Position numbers and translations under genes: made by a program. A stretch of DNA of 64,000 nucleotides from Pedobacter sp. L105 (GTDB lineage Bacteria; Bacteroidota; Bacteroidia; Sphingobacteriales; Sphingobacteriaceae). The stretch covers positions 1,217,080-1,281,079 of the forward strand of contig NZ_LMUP01000004.1 of assembly GCF_009765875.1 (NCBI RefSeq), read 5' to 3'. Below, piece by piece: positions 24,358-33,497 of this stretch; position 1 is the stretch's first letter; the number at the start of each line of letters is the position of its first letter. The notes under the pieces are model-generated. The model ran no database searches. It was not told the DNA's origin and saw only the letters and a program-made list of their open reading frames with translations.

Positions 24358-25535
24358 AGGGGCTCCGCTTATATCTGATAGGCAGTGCCGTGGTGATGGT
24401 CCTTTACCTGATTGCACAATATTACAAGCCTAAACCTACCGACTGGACGCCGACTTATTTAAGGGAAGATAAAATCCCTTTTGGGCTTTACCTGCTGCAA
24501 CAGGAAATGGGAACCCTGTTTCCGGGCACCAGTATAAAAACATCGAGGTTACCGGTTTATAATACTTTAAGAGGAAAAAACCTGAGTCATACAAACTATC
24601 TCTTTATAGGAGGAGACCTGAAATTTGACGCACTGGACTACCGGGAACTAATTTCTTTTATGAAACGAGGTAACCATGTATTTATCGCGGCTACCGATAT
24701 CGGGGATTTACTGAATGACAAGCTAAAGCTCCGGATCAAAACGGTACTTACTTTTGCGGAAAAGAAAAGTATTCCTGTCAGTTTTGTAAACCCGGCACTT
24801 CAGAACCATGGTGATTACATTTTTGACAAAGGGATCAGCGACCAGCATTTTGGTAAAATCGATACCTTAAGGGCAACCATACTAGGGAAAAACGCCGATG
24901 GGCAGGTCAATTTTGTAAAATACACTTTTGGCAAAGGTGCTTTATACATCTTACCCAATCCACAGCTGTTAACCAATTACAGCCTGCTGACCCCACATGG
25001 TGCAGCCTATGCAACCCGGGCACTCTCCTATTTACCGAATGCGGATAACCTGATCTGGGACGAAAACAATACCAAAGGAGGCATAGAAGGCAGCTCTCTT
25101 TTCAGGGTAATTTTTGCACATGCCCCATTACGGTGGGCCTATGAATTAGCTATAGGAGGCCTGCTAATCTTTGTATTCTATGAGATGAAACGCAGACAGC
25201 GAATTATCCCTGTTGTAGCACCCTTAAACAATTCGTCGGCAGATTTTATACAGGTAGTAGGCAAGGTATATTATCAGCAGCGCGATAATAGGGATATTTC
25301 CCAAAAGAAGATCAGCTATTTCCTTGAATATATCCGTACCACCTACCGGTTGAAAACAACCACAATAGATGAAGAACTGGTGACGGCTTTAACCGTAAAA
25401 TCCGGGGTACCCGAAGAAAATATCCGTCAATTACTGGACGCCATCAATGGGATAAGCCCTTTAAAAAAAGTGAGTGACCAGCAGCTCATCAATCTGAATA
25501 AACTCATGGAGAATTTTTATATACAAGCCCAATAA
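24354..25535 (+). CDS. DUF4350 domain membrane protein
   Basis: The 393-residue protein has an N-terminal transmembrane helix (LYLIGSAVVMVLYLIAQYY), an extracytoplasmic domain of about 230 residues with the DUF4350 features PFGLYLLQQEMGTLFPG and SFMKRGNHVFIAA, a second helix (YELAIGGLLIFVFYEMKRRQR, about 264-284) and a cytosolic C-terminal tail. The extracytoplasmic part resembles glutamine-amidotransferase-fold domains that have lost catalysis. It lies between DUF4129 and moxR with a 4-nt overlap and 3-nt gap. Function is unknown. Confidence 0.82.
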   Translation: MKGLRLYLIGSAVVMVLYLIAQYYKPKPTDWTPTYLREDKIPFGLYLLQQEMGTLFPGTSIKTSRLPVYNTLRGKNLSHTNYLFIGGDLKFDALDYRELISFMKRGNHVFIAATDIGDLLNDKLKLRIKTVLTFAEKKSIPVSFVNPALQNHGDYIFDKGISDQHFGKIDTLRATILGKNADGQVNFVKYTFGKGALYILPNPQLLTNYSLLTPHGAAYATRALSYLPNADNLIWDENNTKGGIEGSSLFRVIFAHAPLRWAYELAIGGLLIFVFYEMKRRQRIIPVVAPLNNSSADFIQVVGKVYYQQRDNRDISQKKISYFLEYIRTTYRLKTTTIDEELVTALTVKSGVPEENIRQLLDAINGISPLKKVSDQQLINLNKLMENFYIQAQ

Positions 25536-25538
25536 ATT

Positions 25539-26516
25539 ATGGAACCTGAAATATTTAATCAAAGAACGGATCTGACCGAGCTGAATACTGCAGTAGAACG
25601 AATCAGGCAGACTCTGGGCAAGATCATTGTAGGACAGAAAGAGACGATAAACTTTTTAATCGCCGGACTGCTGGCCGATGGGCACATCTTATTGGAAGGC
25701 GTGCCCGGAGTAGCCAAAACCTTAGCTGCTAAACTGGTGGCAAAAAGTATTGATGCCTCTTTTTCACGTATACAGTTCACGCCCGATCTGATGCCGTCAG
25801 ATGTTCTGGGCACATCGGTGTTTGATCCCAGGACTGCTTCTTTTGAATATAGAAAAGGCCCGATTTTCGGACATATTATATTGATTGATGAAATCAATCG
25901 CGCCCCCGCAAAGACACAGTCGGCCCTATTTGAAGTAATGGAAGAACGGCAGATCACTATAGATGGGCATACTTACCTATTGGATGAGCCTTTTATGGTA
26001 TTGGCTACTCAAAATCCGATAGAACATGAAGGAACCTACAGGTTACCGGAAGCACAATTAGATCGTTTTCTCTTTAAAATTGAGATTGGTTATCCAACAC
26101 TGGAAGAAGAAGTGGAAATCCTGTTCAACCAGCATCAGCACAAAGTGGAAACTGAATTGCAAAAAATAGAAGCTGTGCTCGGTATCACACAGATTATATC
26201 CTGCCGTGCATTGATAAAAGCACTCCATGTGGATTCAAAACTGATTGAATATGCAGCTAAGATTGTTCATGAAACCAGGATCAATAAATCTATTTATTTA
26301 GGTGCCTCCCCACGTGCATCCTTAGCACTGATCAATAGTGCCAAAGCTATTGCTGCTATGGAAGGACGTGACTTTGTAACACCCGAAGATATTATCAAAG
26401 TAGCTGTACCGGTGCTCGCCCATAGAATTATGCTTACACCTGATAAAGAAATGGAAGGTCTGACCGCTGCCGATATCATCGCCCAGATCATACAAAAAAT
26501 AGAGATACCAAGGTAA
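25539..26516 (+). CDS. MoxR family AAA+ ATPase
   Basis: The 325-residue ATPase has the Walker A motif GVPGVAKT at 54-61, Walker B ILIDEINRAP near 110, the sensor region ATQNPIEHEGTYRLPEAQLDRF and a C-terminal lid. MoxR proteins act as chaperone-like ATPases that assemble or activate partner complexes, typically with von Willebrand A or DUF58 proteins encoded next door. Here the DUF58 gene follows 11 nt later. Cytoplasmic. It is the best-conserved member of this operon. Confidence 0.95.
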   Translation: MEPEIFNQRTDLTELNTAVERIRQTLGKIIVGQKETINFLIAGLLADGHILLEGVPGVAKTLAAKLVAKSIDASFSRIQFTPDLMPSDVLGTSVFDPRTASFEYRKGPIFGHIILIDEINRAPAKTQSALFEVMEERQITIDGHTYLLDEPFMVLATQNPIEHEGTYRLPEAQLDRFLFKIEIGYPTLEEEVEILFNQHQHKVETELQKIEAVLGITQIISCRALIKALHVDSKLIEYAAKIVHETRINKSIYLGASPRASLALINSAKAIAAMEGRDFVTPEDIIKVAVPVLAHRIMLTPDKEMEGLTAADIIAQIIQKIEIPR

Positions 26517-26527
26517 AAACTACGCTA

Positions 26528-27874
26528 TTGAAATCCCTCTTCAAAAAATATTACCAGGACCTTTTTCTGGGCAAAAGACTTTTTGCCGGGATAGGCCTCT
26601 GTGTAACGCTGTTCCTGTTTGCCTTCTTCCTTCCCTGGCTGGGCGACTTACCTTATATCTGTTTTTGGGTATTGGTTATCTTATTCATCGTTGACCTTTT
26701 ACTTTTATACAAAGCTGAACGCACTGTTTTTTTACGCAGGGAACTCCCTGAAAGATTAAGCAATGGTGATGATAACCAGATTAGTATTTATATAGAGAAC
26801 TTCTATTCTTTTAGTATCCGGCTTGGCATTATCGATGAAATACCTTTTCAGTTTCAAAAAAGAGACCTCTGGTTTAAAAGTGATTTAAAACCGGGTGAAC
26901 ATAAAATGATAACCTATTCACTGCGCCCGACAAAAAGAGGGGAATACTTATTCGGTAAGGTTCGTTTATATGCAGAATCCCCATTAAGGTTAATCAGCAG
27001 GAGGTTTAACTTCGGCACCGACATCACTATTCCTGTTTATCCATCCTTTCTGCAATTACGCAAATACGAATTGATGGCAGCATCCAACAGGTTAACAGAG
27101 ATAGGCATCAAAAAAATAAGACGTATTGGCCATAGCCTTGAATTTGACCAGGTAAAAAATTATGTAAAGGGTGATGACTACCGGACCATCAACTGGAAAG
27201 CCACAGCCCGCAAAGGCGATCTGATGGTAAATTCTTATACCGATGAGCGGGCACAGCATGTATATTGTGTCATTGATAAATCCAGGGCTATGAAAATGCC
27301 TTTTGAAGGCCTCAGCTTACTGGATTATGCCATTAATGCGAGTCTTGTATTGCTGAATGTGGCTTTAATCAAAGAAGATAAAGCAGGGCTGATCACCATC
27401 GGAGAAAAGGTAGGGAACATTATCCCGGCAGACCGCAGGCCTGCACATCTGGGTAAAATCATGGAGGTGTTATACCTGGAGAAGACGAGGTACCTGGAAG
27501 CAAATATGGAAGCCCTGCACATCACCATCCGGAGGGTTTTAAAACAGCGTAGCCTGATCATATTTTTCACCAATTTTGAAACTGTATCCGCACTCAACAG
27601 GCAATTGCCATCCCTGAAACACATTGCAAAATTCCACCTTTTACTGGTTGTGTTCTTTGAAAACACAGCGGTAAAATCAATCAGTGAAAACCCTGCAAAG
27701 GATGTAGAAGGGATTTACATTAAAACTATAGCTGAGAAATTTGCCTATGAGAAAAAATCAATGGTAAAAGAACTGGCAAAACATGGTATATTAAGTATCC
27801 TTACCAGCCCTGAAAACTTAACAGTAAGCGTAGTCAACAGGTACCTGGCCATAAAAGCGCAACAAAAAATTTAA
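26528..27874 (+). CDS. DUF58 domain protein, TTG start
   Basis: The 448-residue protein has two N-terminal transmembrane helices (about residues 18-60), a beta-rich middle part, and the DUF58 core with the hallmark VKNYVKGDDYRTINWKATAR, followed by a von Willebrand A-like fold (VYCVIDKSRAM). The first ATG lies more than 120 codons in, beyond both helices, so TTG 26528 is almost certainly the start. DUF58 proteins are the usual MoxR partners. It is the last gene of the operon; no clear terminator is seen before 27962. Confidence 0.9.
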   Translation: MKSLFKKYYQDLFLGKRLFAGIGLCVTLFLFAFFLPWLGDLPYICFWVLVILFIVDLLLLYKAERTVFLRRELPERLSNGDDNQISIYIENFYSFSIRLGIIDEIPFQFQKRDLWFKSDLKPGEHKMITYSLRPTKRGEYLFGKVRLYAESPLRLISRRFNFGTDITIPVYPSFLQLRKYELMAASNRLTEIGIKKIRRIGHSLEFDQVKNYVKGDDYRTINWKATARKGDLMVNSYTDERAQHVYCVIDKSRAMKMPFEGLSLLDYAINASLVLLNVALIKEDKAGLITIGEKVGNIIPADRRPAHLGKIMEVLYLEKTRYLEANMEALHITIRRVLKQRSLIIFFTNFETVSALNRQLPSLKHIAKFHLLLVVFFENTAVKSISENPAKDVEGIYIKTIAEKFAYEKKSMVKELAKHGILSILTSPENLTVSVVNRYLAIKAQQKI

Positions 27875-27961
27875 TTTATTCTTAGCAAAGAATGGTTCGC
27901 TGGCAACGATAGCCAATGTTGAGACGTATAAGGAGCATTAAGGTATTTAATTAACCATCAT

Positions 27962-28708
27962 ATGAAGACCAGCCATGCCTCTGTTTCACAACATACACTA
28001 TTAGTTGCAGGGGAGACATTCGAGGACATGTATACCGTTTTGCGAAATAAAGAGGGAAGAACATATACGGATGAACAAGTGGCTTTACTCCCTTACATTA
28101 AACCAGAACATCCAAATGAAAAAGAGTGGAAGATCAGAACACAGTCATCAGACCGCCTGGTTAATCACTTACAAAAGCAAAGGAAACCTTTAAATATTTT
28201 AGAAGTCGGGTCTGGCAATGGCTGGCTGTCGGCCAAACTTGCAAAGATCGAAAATGTAAAAGTGACTGGACTTGAACCCAATAACATTGAAACAGAACAG
28301 GCACAAAGGGTATTTAAAAAAAGTAATTTAAGGTTTATCACCGGCAATTTTAGCGAACAACTGTTTAAAGATCAGCCAAAGTTTGATGTGATTATTTTTG
28401 CAGCCTCTTTACAATACTTCCCCATATTTAAAGAGGTCATTGAAAATGCATTTGCCTTATTAAATCCTAATGGCTACCTCCATATTTTAGACACCAATTT
28501 TTATAAAGAAGATGAATTGCAAATAGCCAAAGAGAGGTGCGTTGCATATTTTAATGCTTTAGGTTTGCCCTTAATGAGTGGAAATTATTTTCATCATCTA
28601 TTCAATGAGATTTACTCTTTTAAGCACAAAATCATGTTTAGCCCCCATACTTTATGGAATAAACTTACCCATCAGCAGGGCTTTTACTGGATCATCCTAA
28701 AACCATGA
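27962..28708 (+). CDS. SAM-dependent methyltransferase (1)
   Basis: The 248-residue protein is a class I methyltransferase: motif I LEVGSGNGWLS at 80-90, an acidic residue after strand 2 (GLEPN), motif II-like KFDVIIFAASLQYFP, and NPNGYLHILD. The N-terminal 70 residues (DEQVALLPYIKPEHPNEKEW) resemble those of methyltransferases found in glycan and lipid loci. It is the first gene of the biosynthetic mosaic, transcribed towards the ABC exporter. The acceptor is unknown. Confidence 0.8.
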   Translation: MKTSHASVSQHTLLVAGETFEDMYTVLRNKEGRTYTDEQVALLPYIKPEHPNEKEWKIRTQSSDRLVNHLQKQRKPLNILEVGSGNGWLSAKLAKIENVKVTGLEPNNIETEQAQRVFKKSNLRFITGNFSEQLFKDQPKFDVIIFAASLQYFPIFKEVIENAFALLNPNGYLHILDTNFYKEDELQIAKERCVAYFNALGLPLMSGNYFHHLFNEIYSFKHKIMFSPHTLWNKLTHQQGFYWIILKP

Positions 28709-28816
28709 AATCTGCTGGCTCAAAATGAATAATTCTGGCTGATCGTATCAAATATTGAATTAATTCGTAGTACAAGGCAACTAGATAACATCTTTAGCCG
28801 TACCATAAGTATAATT

Positions 28817-30469
28817 ATGGTCAAAAAAATCGCTCAGATATTAGGTCGAAAAGAGAAAATAAAAATGGCCATCCTGACCATTTTTGATTTGATTATCGGC
28901 ATTTTAGATATTGCTTTTTTAGGGTTTTTATTACTGCTGATTAACTTTTACACAAAGAACAACAATACCAGTAATTCCCGGCTGCTACAGCTTTTTAGCA
29001 GTGGAAATCCTTTACTTCTTCCAGGGCTCTTTTTCTTACTGTTCAGCTTAAAAAACTGGATGGGTTATCTCCTTACTTCAGCTCAGAGTTCTTTCTTTTA
29101 CGAGGTTTCTTCACGATTATCCAGGCAAAATATTCTACGTTATTTAAATGACGACTATATCAATTTTGTAGCTATCGATTCTTCTGTCCGGATTCGTAAA
29201 ATAAGCCAGCAGCCTATCGAATTCAGTAATTACATATTAACGAATGTACAATCGGTCGTTTCCCAGGGCATCCTGATCTGCTGTACCATTATAGGAATTT
29301 TTTGCTATCATCCGTCCCTGTTTCTATTGCTGTTCTTATTGTTATCGCCCCCAGTAATTGCCCTGGCTTATTTCATTAGAAAAAAAATGAAGCACATCCG
29401 TGCCCATACAAAAATAACAGGAGAGAAATCTATACAGCATTTACAGGAATCACTTTCGGGATATATAGAAAGCAATATTTATGGTAAAAACGACTTTTTT
29501 GTGGACCGTTATGATCGCTACCAGGAACAGCTGAATAAAAATATTGCTACCCAGCAAAGTCTGCAAAGCCTGCCTTCAAGGTTGATAGAAGTTTTTGCCG
29601 TCCTTGGTTTCTTTATTCTGATAGCCATTAATAAATGGTCTATGCATACTCCTTTTGTTGATTTACTGACGATAGGAATTTTTATGGCCGCTTCCTATAA
29701 AGTTATTCCAGGCATTGTCAAGATCTTAAACAGTACCGGGCAAATCAAAACGTATAGCTTCATTTTAAATGATCTGTTACCTGAAGATAAAACCGGCAAA
29801 GTTTTTAACCAGTCAGCAGAGCAGATACAATCCATAAAATTTCAGCAGACCGGATTTAAATATAAACAGCAATCCATACTTAAGGATTTTAGTTTCGATC
29901 TGCAGCCCGGAGATTTCGTGGGCATCTCAGGCAATTCGGGCCAGGGAAAAACTACGATTATTAACCTTATCCTGGGTTTCCTGACACCGGATAACGGAGA
30001 GATCTTTTTTAATCACCAAAGCACCACCTGCTTTGAGCGGCAGCATTACTGGCAAAGAATCTCCTATGTTAAGCAGCAGCCTTTTCTGATCAATGATTCT
30101 ATCCTGAAAAACATCACTTTTTCGGATGCCGGTTATGATACTGAACGCTTAGCGGATGCCCTTTCATTTGCAGGAATCGACAGGATGTCCGCTCAATGTC
30201 CGGATGGGGACAACCACCTGATTACAGAAAATGGAAAAAATATAAGCGGTGGACAACGACAGCGCATCATGCTGGCGAGAGCAATATATCATGATTTTGA
30301 TTTACTGATCTTAGATGAACCTTTTAGCGAAATGGATGAAAAATCCGAAAAAGAAATTCTTACTTCATTGAAATTACTGGCTGAAAAAGGCAAAATGATC
30401 ATCATGATCACTCATCACAAAGCCAGCCTTTCTTATTGTAACCAAACAATCTTGTTAAATGGAGACTAA
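28817..30469 (+). CDS. ABC transporter, fused permease and ATPase
   Basis: This 550-residue half-transporter has an N-terminal six-helix membrane domain (about 15-310) and a C-terminal ATPase with Walker A GNSGQGKT (372-379), signature ISGGQ (476-480) and Walker B LLILDE (497-501). The architecture is that of the exporter branch (MsbA, PglK), which flips lipid-linked glycans or exports lipids and peptides across the inner membrane as a homodimer. It overlaps the following glycosyltransferase gene by 11 nt, which suggests a lipid-linked glycan as cargo. That is inference from context. Confidence 0.87.
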   Translation: MVKKIAQILGRKEKIKMAILTIFDLIIGILDIAFLGFLLLLINFYTKNNNTSNSRLLQLFSSGNPLLLPGLFFLLFSLKNWMGYLLTSAQSSFFYEVSSRLSRQNILRYLNDDYINFVAIDSSVRIRKISQQPIEFSNYILTNVQSVVSQGILICCTIIGIFCYHPSLFLLLFLLLSPPVIALAYFIRKKMKHIRAHTKITGEKSIQHLQESLSGYIESNIYGKNDFFVDRYDRYQEQLNKNIATQQSLQSLPSRLIEVFAVLGFFILIAINKWSMHTPFVDLLTIGIFMAASYKVIPGIVKILNSTGQIKTYSFILNDLLPEDKTGKVFNQSAEQIQSIKFQQTGFKYKQQSILKDFSFDLQPGDFVGISGNSGQGKTTIINLILGFLTPDNGEIFFNHQSTTCFERQHYWQRISYVKQQPFLINDSILKNITFSDAGYDTERLADALSFAGIDRMSAQCPDGDNHLITENGKNISGGQRQRIMLARAIYHDFDLLILDEPFSEMDEKSEKEILTSLKLLAEKGKMIIMITHHKASLSYCNQTILLNGD

Positions 30470-31538
30470 TAAACGTAAAACGCTGGTTATCCTTAGTCCG
30501 GGTTTCCCGGAAAATGAAGCTGATAGTACCTGTCTTCCACCGCAGCAAATATTCGTAAAGGCATTAAAAGAAGTTTATCCGGAGCTCAATATTATTGTTT
30601 TAACTTTTCAATATCCGTTCTTTTCAGCCAAATATGATTGGCATGGTGTCAGGGTGATCTCTTTTGGCGGAAAAAATAAGGGCCGGCTTTATCGGTTATT
30701 TATGAATGTAAGAATTCTGGCAACCCTAAGGAAATTAAGAAGAGAAGAGCAAATAATTGGTTTGTTAAGCTTCTGGTTTGGAAAATGTGCCTATCTGGGT
30801 AATCTTTTTACTAAAAAGTACCATTTAAAACATTACAGCTGGATCTTAGGGCAAGATGCAAAGGCAGGTAACAAATACTTTCGTAAAATCAATCCCGAAG
30901 GGGAATCTTTAATCGCCCTGTCTGATTTTATTGTCCGGGAATTCAGTAAAAACTACGGCATTGTACCAGCGCACATTGTTCCGGTAGGAATAAATACTTC
31001 TTTATTTAAGCAAATCAATGAAAGGAGGAATATCGATATTTTAGGTGCTGGTTCATTGATCCCGCTTAAGCAGTACCGTATTTTTATTACCATGATCAGT
31101 GCCCTGAAAGAATTTCATCCGGAAATTAAAGCTGCCATTTGCGGGGATGGTCCTGAAAGGGAAGAATTGCAAGCGTTGATCGAATTGATGAAATTGGATG
31201 ACAATGTGGTACTACTTGGAAGATTAACCCACCAGGAAGTATTGACTTATATGCAAAAGTCAAGGATATTTCTGCATCCATCGGATTATGAGGGCTTTGG
31301 TGCAGTTTGCCTGGAAGCCCTTTACGCTGGTGCAGATGTAGTTAGTTTTGTCAAACCAATGGATACAGCCATAACAAACTGGCACATTGCTGCTGATAAA
31401 TATGAAATGCTGCAATTGTTAAAACAGCTTTTAGCGCAGCCCATTATTTCCCGCCAGCCTGTATTGCCCTATACCATACAAGATAATGCGAAAAAGATGA
31501 TCGGCCTATTTGATTATAATGAGCCGGCAATTTCATAA
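30459..31538 (+). CDS. Glycosyltransferase, GT4-like (1)
   Basis: The 359-residue protein has two Rossmann-like halves of the GT-B fold. The C-terminal half carries the donor-site pattern HPSDYEGFGAVCLEALYAGADVV (E-x7-E class) preceded by LGRLTHQEVLTYMQKSRIFL, typical of retaining GT4 enzymes using nucleotide sugars. It is cytoplasmic and peripheral to the membrane. Its start lies within the end of the ABC exporter gene, and its last 25 nt overlap the end of the convergent glycosyltransferase gene on the other strand. Sugar specificity is unknown. Confidence 0.85.
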   Translation: METNKRKTLVILSPGFPENEADSTCLPPQQIFVKALKEVYPELNIIVLTFQYPFFSAKYDWHGVRVISFGGKNKGRLYRLFMNVRILATLRKLRREEQIIGLLSFWFGKCAYLGNLFTKKYHLKHYSWILGQDAKAGNKYFRKINPEGESLIALSDFIVREFSKNYGIVPAHIVPVGINTSLFKQINERRNIDILGAGSLIPLKQYRIFITMISALKEFHPEIKAAICGDGPEREELQALIELMKLDDNVVLLGRLTHQEVLTYMQKSRIFLHPSDYEGFGAVCLEALYAGADVVSFVKPMDTAITNWHIAADKYEMLQLLKQLLAQPIISRQPVLPYTIQDNAKKMIGLFDYNEPAIS

Positions 31539-32611
31539 ATCTGCCTGGCAATAGCCTCAAAGGAAAGTGTTGATTTAAAATAAGCCAGGCACAACCGCTG
31601 CTTTTCTTCTATATCCATTTCCCTGGTTTGCATTAATGCGGCCAGCAATGCAGTTTCACTCCCGGCCTCATATAAAATACCGCATTTTCCATGATCGGTA
31701 ATCATTTGAAAAGAAGAAATGTCTGTTACAATGGGAACACATCTGCAGGACATCGCTTCGCAAATTGCGGTTCCGCTGCCTTCATAAAATGAACCGGAAA
31801 GAATAAAATCGGCGCTATTAAACCAATACAGTAAATCGCTATGAGGAATTTGCCCAACCAAAATGACAGCTCCACGGCTTGGGTGTTCTTTCAGCAGTTC
31901 TTTGATGGAAGACAATAATTCGTCAGTGTGATAGATCATATATAATTTCGCCTCCCGTTCAACAGCTGCGAATTTTAAAAATGTGCTGACTATATTAAGA
32001 GGGTCTTTATTTTCATTTAGTCTTCCTACCCACAAAAAAACAGGTTGACCTTTAACTCCTGTTTTTAACCTGGCGCTGCTTCTTTCCACAGGATAAAAAA
32101 TTGAAGAAACTTCCATTACCTCATGTATCTTTTCTGAAGAAGACAAATTTCCTTTTTTCACCCAGTCGTCACCAAGCCCGTGAGAAGCAAATAAATAAGC
32201 ATCTACCCCAATGTCAGCAATCCTTTGTGCATATTTTTTAATTCCCGGTAATGGTTTTTCGGCATGGTGCTGCACCATAATCTTTGTTTTTTTTGGTAAG
32301 ATCAGTCGCAATTGAATCAATTGCAGTGGCAGGTGTAGTCCATGAACAACTACAATATCAGGAATCAGCTCTTTAACAAAACGGTTTAACTGCAGGGAGA
32401 AGTGTTTTTTTTGCCGATCAAATTTCACAAAATGATAGTGGATATTTTGATGGATATAATCGCCTTCATAATCAATTTGTTTTACATCATGAACCCTAGC
32501 AATTTTGGCTAAATATTCATAGACGCCGCTGTACCCTTCAATTCTTTTTAGCCAGCTTTCGGGGGAAGAAAATTCGGGCGAATAATTATAACTGACAAAA
32601 ACAAAATTCAT
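31514..32611 (-). CDS. Glycosyltransferase, GT4-like (2)
   Basis: From ATG 32611 (MNFVFVSYNYSPEFSSPESW) the protein has 365 residues with GT-B features: an N-terminal acceptor half containing YSGVYEYLAKIARVHDV, and a donor half with FLWVGRLNENKDPLNIV and SGSFYEGSGTAICEAMSCRCVPIV. The start is chosen because the mature fold begins there; an upstream extension to a TTG near 32677 would add a segment unlike the family. It is a single-gene minus-strand unit facing the previous gene, with a 25-nt overlap of the two 3' ends. Confidence 0.83.
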   Translation of the reverse strand: MNFVFVSYNYSPEFSSPESWLKRIEGYSGVYEYLAKIARVHDVKQIDYEGDYIHQNIHYHFVKFDRQKKHFSLQLNRFVKELIPDIVVVHGLHLPLQLIQLRLILPKKTKIMVQHHAEKPLPGIKKYAQRIADIGVDAYLFASHGLGDDWVKKGNLSSSEKIHEVMEVSSIFYPVERSSARLKTGVKGQPVFLWVGRLNENKDPLNIVSTFLKFAAVEREAKLYMIYHTDELLSSIKELLKEHPSRGAVILVGQIPHSDLLYWFNSADFILSGSFYEGSGTAICEAMSCRCVPIVTDISSFQMITDHGKCGILYEAGSETALLAALMQTREMDIEEKQRLCLAYFKSTLSFEAIARQIYEIAGSL

Positions 32612-32798
32612 AAAAGGAATAAAAAGACCATAGCATAAAATCATCAATTGAATAATCATAAAGAAACTCATATTCAATTATTTACCGGAAAAATAAGTTT
32701 CATTATTACGATGTAACAATGCTTATAAATATACAGAAAAACGGGTTTTATTTCGTATTTTTAAGGTATAAAAACAGTTCATCATGTTTATTTAAATA

Positions 32799-33497
32799 AT
32801 GGAAGAAATACAGGAAACCAGTCTTAAAAATATTGATTTTTATAATGAAATATCCATTAAGTATGATCAGATTTTAGATGAAGAAACTTCAAATGAAACG
32901 GTTAGAAAAAGGGTTAAAGAAAAATTCATTGACCTGGTTAAGCCAGGTTATGTTCTTGATTTTGGAGGAGGAACCGGACGCGATTTATATTGGCTGATCG
33001 ATCATCAATATCAGGTTGTATTTTGTGAACCATCCGAAGGAATGAGAAAAAAAGCAATCGATCAATATGTCCAACATCCATTAAAAAGTAACATCACCTT
33101 TTTAGATAATCCTCAGATTGATTTTAGCAACTGGCATATCATACCGCCTTTTACTAGAAAAGTTGATGCTATACTTTCTGATTTCGCAGTGATCAATTGC
33201 ATTGCAGATATTGAATTGTTATTCAAAAACCTGGCACAATTAATCAAACCCGGCGGACATGTACTGGCCCTGATGTTAAATAACAGGTATAAAAAAACAT
33301 GGCGCTGGAAATTAAAGGAATTATCGAGATCTCTTTCAGGTAAAACTGAAATCATACATATCCAGCATAACCACTATCAGCAAATTGTACATCTTTACTC
33401 CAAAAAGAAAGTGATCAAAGCTGCCGCCCCCTGGTTTGAATGTCACAGTCAGGAAAATTTATTTGAGTTCACCCTTTTTCATTTTACCAGGAAATGA
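32799..33497 (+). CDS. SAM-dependent methyltransferase (2)
   Basis: The 232-residue protein has methyltransferase motif I LDFGGGTGRD (53-62), the post-I acidic segment VFCEPSEGM and the later ALMLNNRYKKTWRW stretch after LIKPGGHVL. It is close in design to the enzyme at 42510, including the way the C-terminal part ends with a positively charged helix and two short strands. It overlaps the next gene by 4 nt. Substrate unknown; an O-, N- or C-methyl group on the product of this locus is possible. Confidence 0.82.
   Translation: MEEIQETSLKNIDFYNEISIKYDQILDEETSNETVRKRVKEKFIDLVKPGYVLDFGGGTGRDLYWLIDHQYQVVFCEPSEGMRKKAIDQYVQHPLKSNITFLDNPQIDFSNWHIIPPFTRKVDAILSDFAVINCIADIELLFKNLAQLIKPGGHVLALMLNNRYKKTWRWKLKELSRSLSGKTEIIHIQHNHYQQIVHLYSKKKVIKAAAPWFECHSQENLFEFTLFHFTRK

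Noticed and set aside
32612..32677. N-terminal extension of the minus-strand glycosyltransferase from TTG
   Set aside because: The family fold begins at ATG 32611 and the extension has no resemblance to GT4 enzymes.
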